A DNA stretch of 64,000 nucleotides from Salinicola sp. (lineage in GTDB: Bacteria; Pseudomonadota; Gammaproteobacteria; Pseudomonadales; Halomonadaceae), in the NCBI GenBank assembly GCA_002695065.1, contig NZNW01000095.1:19774-83773 (forward strand), in the 5' to 3' direction. Below are positions 1-9,594 of this stretch, piece by piece (within the stretch, counting starts at the first letter, position 1; every line of letters starts with the position of its first letter). The position numbers and the translations under genes were made by a program. Below the pieces are notes generated by a model. That model was not told the origin of the DNA. It saw nothing but the letters and a program-made list of their open reading frames with translations, and made no database searches.

Positions 1-783
1 CGTCACCGTGACCGAATCCGACTTGTCGACCATGGCGAGCGCCATGTAGATGTCCGGCGTATTGATGATGCGTTGAGGGGGAGCGACCTTGTGGTGCAGG
101 AATAGGTGCTCGACGCGCTGACGCATCAGCGCCCCCGGGGGCTGGAGCACCCACGGGTAGTCCAGCATCGGCGTCAGGTCGAAGCTCTCCCGGGCGGTGA
201 GCGGATGATCCGCCCGGCACACGAAGCACAGCGCCTCCTCCCCGATCTCCTCGAACACGAAATCGCCGGCCGGCATGCCGCTGGGGATCCGGGCGATGGC
301 GAAGTCGAATTCGCCATCGCGCAACCGCGGCACCAGGTTGCGGCTGACGTCGACATCGATGTTGACCTCCAGGTGAGGGCTGTCGCGGTGTACGCGTTCC
401 ACCGCGCTGGCCAGCAGCGTCACGGCCGGCGCGAGGACCGTGCCGATGGAGACCGTCCCGGCGTTGCCGTCGTTGAGCGCGTTGATCTCCTCGCTGGCCT
501 GGGTCAGCGATGTCAACATGCCGCGGGCATGGCGAATCAGGCTCTCCCCGTACCAGTTGGGCGTCACCCCCCGTGAATGCCGGTCGAAAAGCGAGACGCC
601 GAGCAGGTGCTCGAGGTCCCCCAGCAGCTTGGAAGCCGCGGGCTGACTCATGCCCAGCCGTTCGGCGGCACGATGAAGGTTGCGGCAGTCGTCGAGGGCG
701 ACGAACAGCTGGAGATGGCGAAACTTGAGCCTGACGCGCAGGAACCAGTCCGGCGGCAGCAGCTCGGTGGAGTGAGACTTCAT
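1..783 (-). CDS. LysR-family transcriptional regulator, GbpR-like (C-terminus outside window)
   Basis: The minus-strand frame is open from an ATG at 783 to the window edge (261 codons, no stop), so the last part of the protein is missing. The N-terminus has a LysR winged helix at about residues 20-80, with the recognition-helix motif AAERLGMSQPAASKLL. A periplasmic-binding-like effector domain follows. The wording of the helix and the divergent sugar genes resemble GbpR-type regulators, which control sugar-binding-protein and arabinose/galactose genes in Azospirillum and Agrobacterium. Inference: it controls the adjacent galM-araFGH cluster in response to a sugar or sugar acid. LysR membership is firm; the effector is a guess. 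Confidence 0.87.
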   Translation of the reverse strand, partial: MKSHSTELLPPDWFLRVRLKFRHLQLFVALDDCRNLHRAAERLGMSQPAASKLLGDLEHLLGVSLFDRHSRGVTPNWYGESLIRHARGMLTSLTQASEEINALNDGNAGTVSIGTVLAPAVTLLASAVERVHRDSPHLEVNIDVDVSRNLVPRLRDGEFDFAIARIPSGMPAGDFVFEEIGEEALCFVCRADHPLTARESFDLTPMLDYPWVLQPPGALMRQRVEHLFLHHKVAPPQRIINTPDIYMALAMVDKSDSVTVT

Positions 784-960
784 GCGACCGTCCCGCTCAT
801 GGATTCGACGTTTTTATAAGGCATGTTGCGCTGTTCTCGCATAGTCAGATCGGGGCGCCCGGTCTAGGGTTTAAACGATCGTGTCGGCGGAGAGGAGTCG
901 GCCGGAACGTCAGGAACGACAATCGGAACGTGAAGCTCAAACGAAAAACAGGAGTTCGCT

Positions 961-2196
961 ATGACTCGCCATCTCTTTTCTCTTCCTCGATGTCTCGGCA
1001 TCGGCCTGTTGGGAGTGCTGATCGGCCCGGCCTGTCTTCAAGCTCAGGCACAGACGATGTCCGCCACCTCGTCATCGGCCATGCCGCCGGGAATCGAGCG
1101 CTCCTCGTTCGGCCGGCTTGCGGATGGCCGCGAGGTCGACTGCTACCGCATCACCAACGACAACGGCATCGAGATGCGGGTCATCAACTACGGCGGCATC
1201 ATCGTGTCGCTGAAGACACCCGACCGAACCGGACGGCTGGATGACATCGTGCTGGGCTTCGACTCGATCGGCGATTATCTCTCCGACACCTATCGTCAGG
1301 CCAACCCCTACTTTGGTGCCTTGATCGGGCGCTACGGCAATCGGATCGCCAACGGTCGCTTCACGCTCGACGGGGAAACCTACCGCCTGCCGACCAACGA
1401 TGGACCGAACACGCTGCATGGCGGCGATGTCGGGTTCAACCAACGGCTGTGGCACGTCGAGCCTTTCTCCTCCGCCGAGGGGCGAGGACTGGTGCTGACC
1501 TACACCAGCCCGGATGGCGAGCAGGGATTTCCCGGTCGGCTCTCGACGCGGGTCAGCTATACGCTGACCGATGACAATGAGCTGGCCATCGACTACCGCG
1601 CCAGGACGACCCGTGCCACGCCGGTCAACCTGACCCAGCACAGCTATTTCAACCTGAAGGGCGAGGGGAGCGCCAGCGTGCTGGATCACGAGTTGATGAT
1701 CAATGCCAGCGCCTACACGCCCATCGATGAAACCCTGATCCCCACCGGCGAGATCGCCGACGTCAGCGGCACGCCATTCGACTTTCGCCAGCCGACCCTC
1801 ATTGGCGCACGCATGGGCCAGAAGAATACCCAACTGGCCTACGCCAAGGGTTACGATCACAACTTCGTGCTGAGCAAGACCCCCGGCCAGGGCGATCTGC
1901 CGACACTGGCGGCCAGGGTCATCGAACCCCGCAGCGGCAGGGTGCTCGAAGTGGCCACCACCGAGCCCGGACTCCAGTTCTACTCGGGCAATTTCCTCGA
2001 TGGAAGCCTCACCGGCAAGAGCGGACGCCCCTACACCCACCGTTCCGGCCTGGCATTGGAGACGCAGCACTTTCCCGACTCTCCCAACCAGCCGAACTTC
2101 CCCTCGACGATCCTGAAGCCCGACGAGACCTATCACTCGCAGACCGTCTATCGCTTCTCGACGACAGCGTCGGAAGACCTGCCCCACGCCGACTGA
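961..2196 (+). CDS. galM: Aldose 1-epimerase (mutarotase), exported
   Basis: It interconverts alpha and beta anomers of aldoses such as galactose, glucose or arabinose. The 411-residue protein begins with a cleavable signal peptide (hydrophobic stretch about residues 9-24, then AQA), so it should act in the periplasm; E. coli GalM is cytoplasmic. Family motifs are visible: NDGPNTLHGG, the catalytic-His segment TQHSYFNLKG and the catalytic-Glu segment TEPGLQFYSGN. The start has a good AGGAG Shine-Dalgarno. It is divergent from the LysR gene and precedes the arabinose importer, so it may present the anomer preferred by the binding protein. Confidence 0.93.
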   Translation: MTRHLFSLPRCLGIGLLGVLIGPACLQAQAQTMSATSSSAMPPGIERSSFGRLADGREVDCYRITNDNGIEMRVINYGGIIVSLKTPDRTGRLDDIVLGFDSIGDYLSDTYRQANPYFGALIGRYGNRIANGRFTLDGETYRLPTNDGPNTLHGGDVGFNQRLWHVEPFSSAEGRGLVLTYTSPDGEQGFPGRLSTRVSYTLTDDNELAIDYRARTTRATPVNLTQHSYFNLKGEGSASVLDHELMINASAYTPIDETLIPTGEIADVSGTPFDFRQPTLIGARMGQKNTQLAYAKGYDHNFVLSKTPGQGDLPTLAARVIEPRSGRVLEVATTEPGLQFYSGNFLDGSLTGKSGRPYTHRSGLALETQHFPDSPNQPNFPSTILKPDETYHSQTVYRFSTTASEDLPHAD

Positions 2197-2236
2197 ACCC
2201 CGCCCGGCGAACGCCGGCAGCGAGAGCCTGCGGATT

Positions 2237-2269
2237 CCGCCAGAGTCGCCATCGCGGCGGCTCTGGCGG
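2237..2269 (+). terminator. Intrinsic terminator after galM
   Basis: A 14-bp stem (2237-2250 with 2256-2269, one G-T pair) encloses a 5-nt loop and is followed by a short T run. It lies 40 nt after the galM stop, so galM appears to be transcribed separately from araFGH. Confidence 0.75.
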
Positions 2270-2513
2270 TTTGAAACAGCTGTTTTAACCAAAGTCGTAA
2301 AACGACTTTAGTCGGCCCGACAGGCCAGTCCGCTGGCGTTCGCCCCGCCTGCGCGTTGTACTCCCGGTTTGCTGATAGCAAATCATATATCGCTTTGCCG
2401 CTGGATCGTTATTAGCCGGTTATCGAACAACCGCTTAATGTCACGACAGCCGTGACGTGGCAAACGTCATCCAATAACAAACTCGATGGCCCTTGAAGGG
2501 CTGGAGGCCGCCA
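2270..2513 (+). promoter_or_regulatory. araFGH upstream region with several dyads
   Basis: This AT-richer gap holds the araF promoter region. Visible dyads are: AAAGTCGT/ACGACTTT with a 3-nt loop (2291-2309); TTTGCT-GAT-AGCAAA (2368-2382), overlapping TGATAGCAAATCA (2373-2385), which has the T-N11-A shape of a LysR box; and CGGTT-N7-AACCG (2417-2433) containing GGTTATC. The GGTTATC word recurs in a dyad upstream of the GntP gene. No convincing -35/-10 pair could be fixed. The araF Shine-Dalgarno GGAGG is at 2503-2507. Confidence 0.45.
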
Positions 2514-3506
2514 ATGATTCGCTTTCTGAAATCGTCACTATTCGTACTCGGCGTGACCGGCCTGGGGGTCGCCTCCGCGCCGCTCCATGCCCAGGACGAC
2601 GTCAAGATCGGGTTCATCGTCAAGAAGCCCGAGCAGGCGTGGTTCATCAATGAACAGGATGCCGCCAGTGCACTGGGCGAACAGAAGGGGTTCGAGGTGG
2701 TGCGGCTGGCCGGTGAAGATGGCCAGCAGGTACTCAGTGCCATCGACAACCTGAATTCCCAGGGCGCGCAGGGCTTCGTGATCTGCCCGCCGGACGTGCG
2801 ACTCGGGCCGGCGATCGCCAACCGCGCCAAGCAGTACGGCATGAAGGTCGTGACCGTCGACGACCAGTTCCTCGGCGCGGATGGCAAACCCATGGCCTCC
2901 GTGCCGCACCTGGGCATGTCGGGCTACAAGATCGGCCGACAGGTCGGCGAGACCATCGCCAAGGAGATGAAGGCGCGGGGCTGGGACCCGCAGAGCGTGG
3001 CAGCCTTGCGCATCAGCAACAACGAGTTGCCCACCGCCAAGGAACGCACCGACGGCGCCACCGACGCGCTGCTGGACGCCGGCTTCGTCGAGGGCAACAT
3101 CTTCGATGCGCCGCAGCAGAACACCGACACCAGCAGCGCCTTCGCGGCGGCGTCGCCGGTGCTGTCCAAGAATGGCCGCTTCGAGCACTGGGTGATCTTC
3201 GCGCTCAACGAGGAGAGCGTGCTGGGTGGCGTCAGGGCCAGCGAGCAGTACGGGTTGTCGCCCGATCAGGTGATCGGTGTCGGCATCAACGGTTCCGGCG
3301 CGGCGTTCGCGGAGTTCTCCCGCGAGAAGCCGACCGGCTTCTACGGCACGATCGCCGTCAGCTCGACCATGCACGGTCGCCAGAGCGCCGACAATCTCTA
3401 TACCTGGATCACCGAAGACAAGGAGCCGCCGGCCAATACCGAGACCACGGGCACGCTGATGACGCGTGACAACTGGCAGCAGGTTCGCGAAGACCTGGGC
3501 CTGTAA
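2514..3506 (+). CDS. araF: L-arabinose ABC transporter, periplasmic binding protein
   Basis: This is the solute-binding component that delivers L-arabinose to AraGH. The 330-residue protein has a signal peptide ending near LHAQ-DD and then an AraF-type sugar-binding fold. Close matches to E. coli AraF include [39 protein letters not shown] and [14 protein letters not shown] chose the ATG at 2514 over an in-frame start at 2493 because GGAGG sits 6 nt upstream and the protein then begins directly with the signal peptide. Context: first gene of araFGH. D-galactose or L-fucose may also be ligands. Confidence 0.93.
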   Translation: MIRFLKSSLFVLGVTGLGVASAPLHAQDDVKIGFIVKKPEQAWFINEQDAASALGEQKGFEVVRLAGEDGQQVLSAIDNLNSQGAQGFVICPPDVRLGPAIANRAKQYGMKVVTVDDQFLGADGKPMASVPHLGMSGYKIGRQVGETIAKEMKARGWDPQSVAALRISNNELPTAKERTDGATDALLDAGFVEGNIFDAPQQNTDTSSAFAAASPVLSKNGRFEHWVIFALNEESVLGGVRASEQYGLSPDQVIGVGINGSGAAFAEFSREKPTGFYGTIAVSSTMHGRQSADNLYTWITEDKEPPANTETTGTLMTRDNWQQVREDLGL

Positions 3507-3550
3507 GGCCCTCTCGCGAAACCGCACTCCCTACCGCTGAGGAGGCTGGA

Positions 3551-5044
3551 ATGGCGGAAGCTTATCTTCGCATCGATGGCATCACCGTCGAGTTTCCCGG
3601 GGTCCGTGCGCTGGATGGTGTCAGCTTCGCGGCGCGCGGGGGGGAAGTCCATGCCCTGATGGGCGAGAACGGGGCCGGCAAGTCGACGCTGCTCAAGGTG
3701 TTGAGCGGCGTCAACCGGGTCACCGGCGGACAGCTTTGGATCGGAGGCGAACCGATCGTTTTCGCCAATGCGCGGGAAGCGTTGCGCCATGGTGTCTCGA
3801 TCATCTACCAGGAGCTGACGCTGTCGCCCAATCTTTCGGTGGCGGAGAACCTGCTGCTGGGGCAACTGCCGGTCAAGCGCGGCTTTCTCGACCGGCGCCG
3901 GCTGCGGGAGCGGGCGATGACGATCCTGGAGGAGCTGGGCGAGGGGGATATCCACCCCTCGACCAAGGTGCGGGATCTCTCGATCGGCCAGCAGCAGATG
4001 ATCGAGATCGGCAGGGCGCTGCTGCGCGACGCCCGCATCATCGCCTTCGACGAGCCGACCAGCTCGCTCTCGGTCCAGGAGATCCGGCACCTCAAGCGGA
4101 TCGTCTCGCGGCTCCGCGACGAGGGGCGCGTGGTGCTCTACGTGACCCATCGCATGGAGGAGGTGTTCGAGATGTGCGATGCGGTCACCGTGTTCCGCGA
4201 TGGCCGCCACATCCGTACCCACGACACCCTCGAAGGACTCGATCACGACACCCTGGTCAGCGAGATGGTGGGGCGGGAGATCGAGGACGTCTACGGCTAC
4301 CGTCCGCGGGAACGCGGCGATGTGCTGATGCGCCTCGAGGGAATCGAGGGGCGGGGCGTCAGGGCTCCGGTCAGTCTGGAGGTGCATCGCGGCGAGGTGC
4401 TGGGACTGTTCGGGCTGGTCGGCGCCGGTCGCAGCGAGTTGATGCGGCTGGTCTGCGGGGTCGAGCGCGCCTCGGCCGGCCAGGTCTCGTTCGCTGGCAC
4501 CAGCCGCCGGTTCGGCTCGGCCCAGCAGGCGATCCGTGCCGGTATCGCGATGTGTCCGGAGGACCGCAAGTCCCAGGGTATCTTTCCCGTGGCCAGCGTG
4601 TCCGACAATCTCAATATCAGTTGCCGTCGCTTCTTCAAGCGCTGGGGAGGGTTTCGCGACCCGGCGCGCGAGACCCGCAATACCCAGGACTATATCCGGC
4701 AGCTGCGTATCAAGACGCCGGGGCCCAAGACCCCCATCGCCAACCTCTCCGGCGGTAACCAGCAGAAGGTGATTCTGGCGCGCTGGCTGGCGGAGGAGAT
4801 CGACCTGTTCGTGATGGACGAGCCGACCCGCGGAATCGATGTCGGCGCGCGCCGGGATATCTACTCGCTGCTCTACGACCTTGCCGAGCGGGGCAAGGGT
4901 GTACTGGTCATCTCCAGCGACCTGGCGGAGGTCAGCTCCATCTGCGATCGCATCGGGGTGATGCGGGACGGTGAACTCATCGACATCGTCCCGCGTGAAG
5001 ATGCGACGCCCGAGAGGTTGCTGGGCCTGGCGCTGCCGGCCTGA
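3551..5044 (+). CDS. araG: L-arabinose ABC transporter, double ATPase subunit
   Basis: This 497-residue protein energises arabinose import. It has two fused nucleotide-binding domains. The first carries Walker [10 protein letters not shown] (about residue 38), signature LSIGQQQM and Walker [13 protein letters not shown]. The second carries the degenerate P-loop [17 protein letters not shown] and [12 protein letters not shown]. The altered second P-loop is normal for the AraG/RbsA/MglA family. A strong GGAGG precedes the start, 44 nt after araF, and araH follows after 52 nt, so the three genes form one operon. Confidence 0.95.
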   Translation: MAEAYLRIDGITVEFPGVRALDGVSFAARGGEVHALMGENGAGKSTLLKVLSGVNRVTGGQLWIGGEPIVFANAREALRHGVSIIYQELTLSPNLSVAENLLLGQLPVKRGFLDRRRLRERAMTILEELGEGDIHPSTKVRDLSIGQQQMIEIGRALLRDARIIAFDEPTSSLSVQEIRHLKRIVSRLRDEGRVVLYVTHRMEEVFEMCDAVTVFRDGRHIRTHDTLEGLDHDTLVSEMVGREIEDVYGYRPRERGDVLMRLEGIEGRGVRAPVSLEVHRGEVLGLFGLVGAGRSELMRLVCGVERASAGQVSFAGTSRRFGSAQQAIRAGIAMCPEDRKSQGIFPVASVSDNLNISCRRFFKRWGGFRDPARETRNTQDYIRQLRIKTPGPKTPIANLSGGNQQKVILARWLAEEIDLFVMDEPTRGIDVGARRDIYSLLYDLAERGKGVLVISSDLAEVSSICDRIGVMRDGELIDIVPREDATPERLLGLALPA

Positions 5045-5096
5045 GACTGGCCACGGATTTCCACGAGAGCCCTGAATCGCAAGAGGATTCCACAAC

Positions 5097-6098
5097 ATGA
5101 ACGACAAAGCTGCCACCCAGTCGACGGTGCCCGTCGAGGGGCGCAGGGGACTTCCCAAACCGCTACGCACGCTGCTGGACACTTCGGGGCTGATCGCCGT
5201 TTTCATCCTGCTGTTCATCGGCCTCTCGGTGCTGGTGCCGGACTTCCTGACCGGACGCAACATCGTCGGCCTGCTGCTGTCGGTGACGCTGATCGGCACC
5301 ATTGCCACCACCATGATGATGGTGCTGGCGTTGGGAGAGGTGGACCTCTCCGTCGCCTCCATCGTCGCCTTTTCCGGCGTGGTGGCGGCGATGGTGACAT
5401 CCACCAGCGGCAGCGTGGCGATCGGCGTGCTGGTGGGGATCGCGGCGGGCGCCGCCGTCGGGGCGTTCAACGGCTTCGTGGTCGCCCGCTTCGGCATCAA
5501 CTCGCTGATCGCCACGCTGGCCGCGATGGAGTTCGTGCGGGGTCTGGCCTACATCACCTCCGGGGGCGACGCGGTGATGATCACCGTGCCGGGATTCTTC
5601 GATCTCGGCAGTGCGTCGTTCCTGGGGCTGACGCTACCGGTGTGGACGATGATCGGCTGCTTCCTGGTTTTCGGTGTCGTTCTGAACATGACGGCGTTCG
5701 GCCGCAACACGCTGGCAACCGGGGGCAATTCGGAAGCGGCCAGCCTCGCCGGGGTCAACGTGCGCCGCCTGAAGATCATGGTATTCGCACTCCAGGGCCT
5801 GGTGGCGGGTATCGCCGGGGTCCTGCTCACCTCGCGGATGGGTCTGGGCGACCCCAATACGTCGCAGGGGCTGGAACTGGCCGTCATCTCGGCCTGCGTG
5901 CTGGGCGGCGTCTCTCTCTCCGGTGGCGTCGCCTCGATCACCGGCGTGCTGGTCGGTGTCCTGATCATGGGCTGTGTACAGAACGCGATGGGGCTGCTCA
6001 ACGTGCCCACGTTCTACCAGTACCTGGTACGCGGGGCGATCCTGCTGCTGGCGGTCATGTTCGACCGCTGGAAGCAGACCCGGCGCGCCGGTGGCTGA
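5097..6098 (+). CDS. araH: L-arabinose ABC transporter, permease
   Basis: This inner-membrane subunit forms the translocation pathway of the AraFGH importer. The 333-residue protein has a short polar N-terminus followed by 8-10 hydrophobic segments. Family motifs of RbsC/AraH permeases are seen: MVLALGEVDLSVASIVAFSG near residues 80-100, GFVVARFGINSLIATLA, and GGVSLSGGVASITGVLVG near the C-terminus. It is the last gene of araFGH; a 219-nt gap with its own dyad separates it from the next transporter. Confidence 0.94.
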   Translation: MNDKAATQSTVPVEGRRGLPKPLRTLLDTSGLIAVFILLFIGLSVLVPDFLTGRNIVGLLLSVTLIGTIATTMMMVLALGEVDLSVASIVAFSGVVAAMVTSTSGSVAIGVLVGIAAGAAVGAFNGFVVARFGINSLIATLAAMEFVRGLAYITSGGDAVMITVPGFFDLGSASFLGLTLPVWTMIGCFLVFGVVLNMTAFGRNTLATGGNSEAASLAGVNVRRLKIMVFALQGLVAGIAGVLLTSRMGLGDPNTSQGLELAVISACVLGGVSLSGGVASITGVLVGVLIMGCVQNAMGLLNVPTFYQYLVRGAILLLAVMFDRWKQTRRAGG

Positions 6099-6189
6099 CG
6101 GGCGTCGAACGAAAACTGCAACTTTGGTCGGGTCGCCTGAGCCGCCTTGTATGACGAAGCCGGGGCGCCGTGCTCCAGGCGTGTCTATC

Positions 6190-6240
6190 GATAACCAAAG
6201 ACATATTGCTAGTGCGATAAATTGACATTTCTTGGTTATC
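6190..6240. promoter_or_regulatory. 51-bp dyad upstream of the GntP-family gene, candidate operator
   Basis: GATAACCAA (6190-6198) and its exact complement TTGGTTATC (6232-6240) flank an AT-rich core. The half-site centres are 42 bp apart, about four helical turns, so both lie on one DNA face. TTGACA at 6222-6227 could be a -35 box; I see no strong -10. The GGTTATC core also occurs upstream of araF (2418-2424), suggesting one shared regulator, possibly the LysR protein at the left edge. Confidence 0.4.
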
Positions 6241-6317
6241 AGAAATTGGCGCTAACGTAGCGGCACCCCACGGCGAGCATTTCAGGCTGGAGCCGTGGCA
6301 GGAGTCAGGAGGACGCC

Positions 6318-7718
6318 ATGCAAGACACGACACAGGCGGCGGCCGGTCTCCCCACCTTGGGTTTGATGGGGATTGCCGCTGCTGCCATCACGATTCTGCT
6401 GATCTTGATCATTCGGGTGCGCCTGCATCCGTTCTTCGCGCTGGTCATCGTCAGTATCGGTACCGCGCTGGCGACCGGGATCTCGGTCGGCGATCTGCTG
6501 CCGACGCTGTTGGGAGGATTCGGCAAGACACTCGGCAACGTGGCGTTGCTGATCGGGTTCGGTGCCGTGCTGGGCCGTCTCGTCGCGGTATCGGGCGGCG
6601 CACGCGTACTGGCCGATACGCTGATTCGTTTCTTCGGCAGCAAGCGGGCGCCCCTCGGGCTGTCGATCGCCTGCCTGCTGTTCGGTTTTCCGATCTTTCT
6701 CGACGCGGCCTTCGTGGTGATGCTGCCGGTGATCTATTCGGTCGCCCGCGAGCTCAAGGCGTCGCTGCTGCTCTATGGCCTGCCGGCCGCGGGGGCGTTT
6801 CTGGTCATGCACGCGTTGATGCCGCCCCATCCCGGCCCCGTCGCAGCTGCCGTGTTCCTGCACGCCGACATCGGCCAGGTGCTGTTCGTCGCCCTGCTGG
6901 TGGGGCTGCCGACCTGGTACGTGATGGGTTATCGGCTGTCGCTGATCCTGGCCAATCGCTCGCCGTTCCAGGCGGTGCCCAACCTGATGGGCGGGGAGAG
7001 CGACGAGGTCCCGCCCGAGAAGCGTCCGGCCTTCGGCACCGTGCTGCTGGTACTGCTGCTGCCGCTGGCGCTGATCTTTCTCAACACCGGGCTATCGACG
7101 CTGGGACAGGGTGGCGTCATCGATGGCGACAACCCATTGGTCTCCGCGCTGATGGTGATCGGCGAGACGCCGATCGCGTTGCTGATCAGCACCTGTATCG
7201 CGATGTGGCTGCTGGTCATTCGCTCCAGCGAGCGCGGGGCGATGGATTCGATCAACGAGATCGTCGAGCAGGCGTTGTCGCCGGTCTGCAGCATCATCCT
7301 GATCACTGGCGCCGGCGGCATGTTCGGCGGGGTGCTGACGGCCAGCGGTATCGGCGATGCGCTGGCGGACAGCCTGCAGGCGTTCGGGCTGCCGGTGATT
7401 CTCGCCGGCTACGTGATCGCATCGGTGATTCGGATCGCCCAGGGCTCGGCAACGGTGGCGGGGACCACGGCGGCCGGCATCATGGCCCCGGTGGTACTGG
7501 GAGATCCGGCACTGGCCGGGCTGCCCGCCGCCTGCATCACCGTGGCGATCGTCGCGGGCGCCATCGGTTATTCCCATGTCAACGACTCCGGCTTCTGGCT
7601 GGTCGGTCGGTTCCTCGGTGTCGACACCAAGACCATGCTCAAGACCTGGACGGTGATCTCCACCGGTATTTCGCTGATGTCGTTCGGGCTGGCATGGCTG
7701 GCATTTTCCCTGCTGTGA
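6318..7718 (+). CDS. GntP-family sugar-acid:proton symporter
   Basis: This predicted inner-membrane permease takes up gluconate-like sugar acids. The 466-residue protein has about 12 hydrophobic segments and GntP-family features such as GFPIFLDAAFVVMLPV, LMPPHPGPVAAA, RIAQGSATVAGTTAAG and YSHVNDSGFW. AGGAGG precedes the ATG. It lies between the arabinose importer and a sugar-acid dehydratase, so the likely substrate is an aldonate such as L-arabonate; this is inferred from context. No gluconate kinase is nearby, which argues against ordinary gluconate use. Confidence 0.88.
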   Translation: MQDTTQAAAGLPTLGLMGIAAAAITILLILIIRVRLHPFFALVIVSIGTALATGISVGDLLPTLLGGFGKTLGNVALLIGFGAVLGRLVAVSGGARVLADTLIRFFGSKRAPLGLSIACLLFGFPIFLDAAFVVMLPVIYSVARELKASLLLYGLPAAGAFLVMHALMPPHPGPVAAAVFLHADIGQVLFVALLVGLPTWYVMGYRLSLILANRSPFQAVPNLMGGESDEVPPEKRPAFGTVLLVLLLPLALIFLNTGLSTLGQGGVIDGDNPLVSALMVIGETPIALLISTCIAMWLLVIRSSERGAMDSINEIVEQALSPVCSIILITGAGGMFGGVLTASGIGDALADSLQAFGLPVILAGYVIASVIRIAQGSATVAGTTAAGIMAPVVLGDPALAGLPAACITVAIVAGAIGYSHVNDSGFWLVGRFLGVDTKTMLKTWTVISTGISLMSFGLAWLAFSLL

Positions 7719-7795
7719 CGCTGCCCGCGATTCCTGACAACACCTGGACGACTGCCGTGACCGTCATCCACTGACGATGGCTCGAGGAGAGAGAG

Positions 7796-9559
7796 ATGAG
7801 CGATTCATCGGATAGACCCCACAACAAGCGCCGACTGCGCTCGGCCCAGTGGTTCGGTACCGCCGACAAGAACGGCTTCATGTACCGCAGCTGGATGAAG
7901 AACCAGGGCATTCCGGACCACGAGTTCCAGGGCAAGCCGATCATCGGCATCTGCAACACCTGGTCGGAACTGACACCCTGCAACGCGCACTTCCGCAAGC
8001 TCGCCGAGCACGTCAAGAAGGGCGTGCTCGAGGCTGGCGGCTATCCGGTGGAGTTCCCGGTGTTCTCCAACGGCGAGTCCAACCTGAGGCCGACGGCGAT
8101 GTTCACCCGCAACCTCGCCAGCATGGATGTCGAGGAGGCGATTCGCGGCAATCCCATGGATGCCGTGGTGCTGCTGGTGGGCTGCGACAAGACCACGCCG
8201 GCGCTGCTGATGGGGGCGGCGAGCTGCGACATTCCGACGATCGTGGTGACCGGCGGGCCGATGCTCAACGGCAAGCACGAGGGCAAGGACATCGGGTCGG
8301 GGACCGTGGTCTGGAGGCTCTCCGAAGAGGTCAAGGCCGGCAAGATATCGATCCATGACTTCATGGCCGCCGAAGCCGGCATGTCGCGCTCGGCCGGCAC
8401 CTGCAACACCATGGGCACGGCCTCGACCATGGCGTGCATGGCGGAGTCGCTGGGGGTGTCGCTGCCGCACAACGCCGCGATTCCGGCGGTGGATTCGCGC
8501 CGCTACGTGCTCGCTCATCTCTCCGGCAACCGCATCGTCGAGATGGTCGACGAGGATCTCAAGCTGTCGAAGGTGCTGACCCGCGAGGCGTTCGAGAACG
8601 CGATTCGCACCAACGCCGCCATCGGCGGTTCGACCAATGCGGTGATCCATCTCAAGGCGATCGCCGGGCGCATCGGGGTCGACCTGCCGCTGGACGACTG
8701 GACCCGAATCGGCCGCGGCACGCCGACCATCGTCGATCTGCAGCCCTCCGGGCGCTTCCTGATGGAGGAGTTCTACTACGCGGGCGGGTTGCCGGCCGTG
8801 CTGCGCCGGCTGGGCGAGGCCGACCGCCTGCCCCACAAGGACGCCCTGACCGTCAACGGCAAGACGATCTGGGAAAACGTTCAGGACGCGCCGCACTACA
8901 ACGACGAGGTGATTCGCCCGCTGGACAACCCGCTGCGCGACGATGGCGGCATCTGTATCCTGCGCGGCAACCTGGCACCCAACGGTGCGGTGCTCAAGCC
9001 CTCTGCGGCCAGTCCCGAGCTGATGAGGCATCGCGGTCGCGCGGTGGTATTCGAGAACTTCGACGACTACAAGGCGCGCATCAACGATCCCGAGCTTGAG
9101 GTCGAGGCCGACGACATCCTGGTGCTGAAGCACTGCGGGCCGCGGGGTTATCACGGCATGGCGGAAGTCGGCAACATGGGCCTGCCGCCCAAGATCCTCG
9201 AGCAGGGCATCACCGACATGGTGCGTATCTCCGATGCCCGCATGAGTGGTACCGCCTACGGCACGGTGGTGCTGCACGTGGCCCCGGAGGCGGCCGCCGG
9301 CGGACCGCTGGCGGCCGTCCACAACGGCGACTGGATCAGCCTGGACTGTGACAGCGGCAAGCTGGAGCTCGAGGTCGACGACGCCGAGATCGCGCGTCGT
9401 CTGGCCGAGGTCGACCCGACCGCGGCGTCGAACCGGATCGCCAGCAGCGGCGGCTATCGCCAGCTCTACATCGAACGGGTGCTGCAGGCCGACGAGGGGT
9501 GCGACTTCGACTTCCTGCGCGGCTGCCGGGGCGCGGAGGTGCCGCGGCACTCGCACTGA
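7796..9559 (+). CDS. IlvD/Edd-family sugar-acid dehydratase, probable L-arabonate dehydratase
   Basis: It is predicted to dehydrate an aldonate to a 2-keto-3-deoxy acid, a middle step of the non-phosphorylative pentose pathway. The 587-residue protein has the three cysteines of the pentonate dehydratase iron-sulfur site: C62 in ELTPCNAH, C130 in VGCDKTTP and C203 in AGTCNTMGTAS. The D131-K132 pair after C130 is the family metal-site position. The catalytic-Ser region RISDARMSGTAYG is present. Sequence style and the AraFGH neighbours favour L-arabonate over dihydroxyacids (IlvD) or 6-phosphogluconate (Edd). The later enzymes of the pathway are not in this window. Confidence 0.85.
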   Translation: MSDSSDRPHNKRRLRSAQWFGTADKNGFMYRSWMKNQGIPDHEFQGKPIIGICNTWSELTPCNAHFRKLAEHVKKGVLEAGGYPVEFPVFSNGESNLRPTAMFTRNLASMDVEEAIRGNPMDAVVLLVGCDKTTPALLMGAASCDIPTIVVTGGPMLNGKHEGKDIGSGTVVWRLSEEVKAGKISIHDFMAAEAGMSRSAGTCNTMGTASTMACMAESLGVSLPHNAAIPAVDSRRYVLAHLSGNRIVEMVDEDLKLSKVLTREAFENAIRTNAAIGGSTNAVIHLKAIAGRIGVDLPLDDWTRIGRGTPTIVDLQPSGRFLMEEFYYAGGLPAVLRRLGEADRLPHKDALTVNGKTIWENVQDAPHYNDEVIRPLDNPLRDDGGICILRGNLAPNGAVLKPSAASPELMRHRGRAVVFENFDDYKARINDPELEVEADDILVLKHCGPRGYHGMAEVGNMGLPPKILEQGITDMVRISDARMSGTAYGTVVLHVAPEAAAGGPLAAVHNGDWISLDCDSGKLELEVDDAEIARRLAEVDPTAASNRIASSGGYRQLYIERVLQADEGCDFDFLRGCRGAEVPRHSH

Positions 9560-9594
9560 GGTGGCGGCAGGGCGGATTCAGAACGCCACTTGCG

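Noticed and set aside
3398..5515. Open frame of 705 codons on the minus strand across araG and araH
   Set aside because: It spans parts of three genes of one operon and has no family resemblance.
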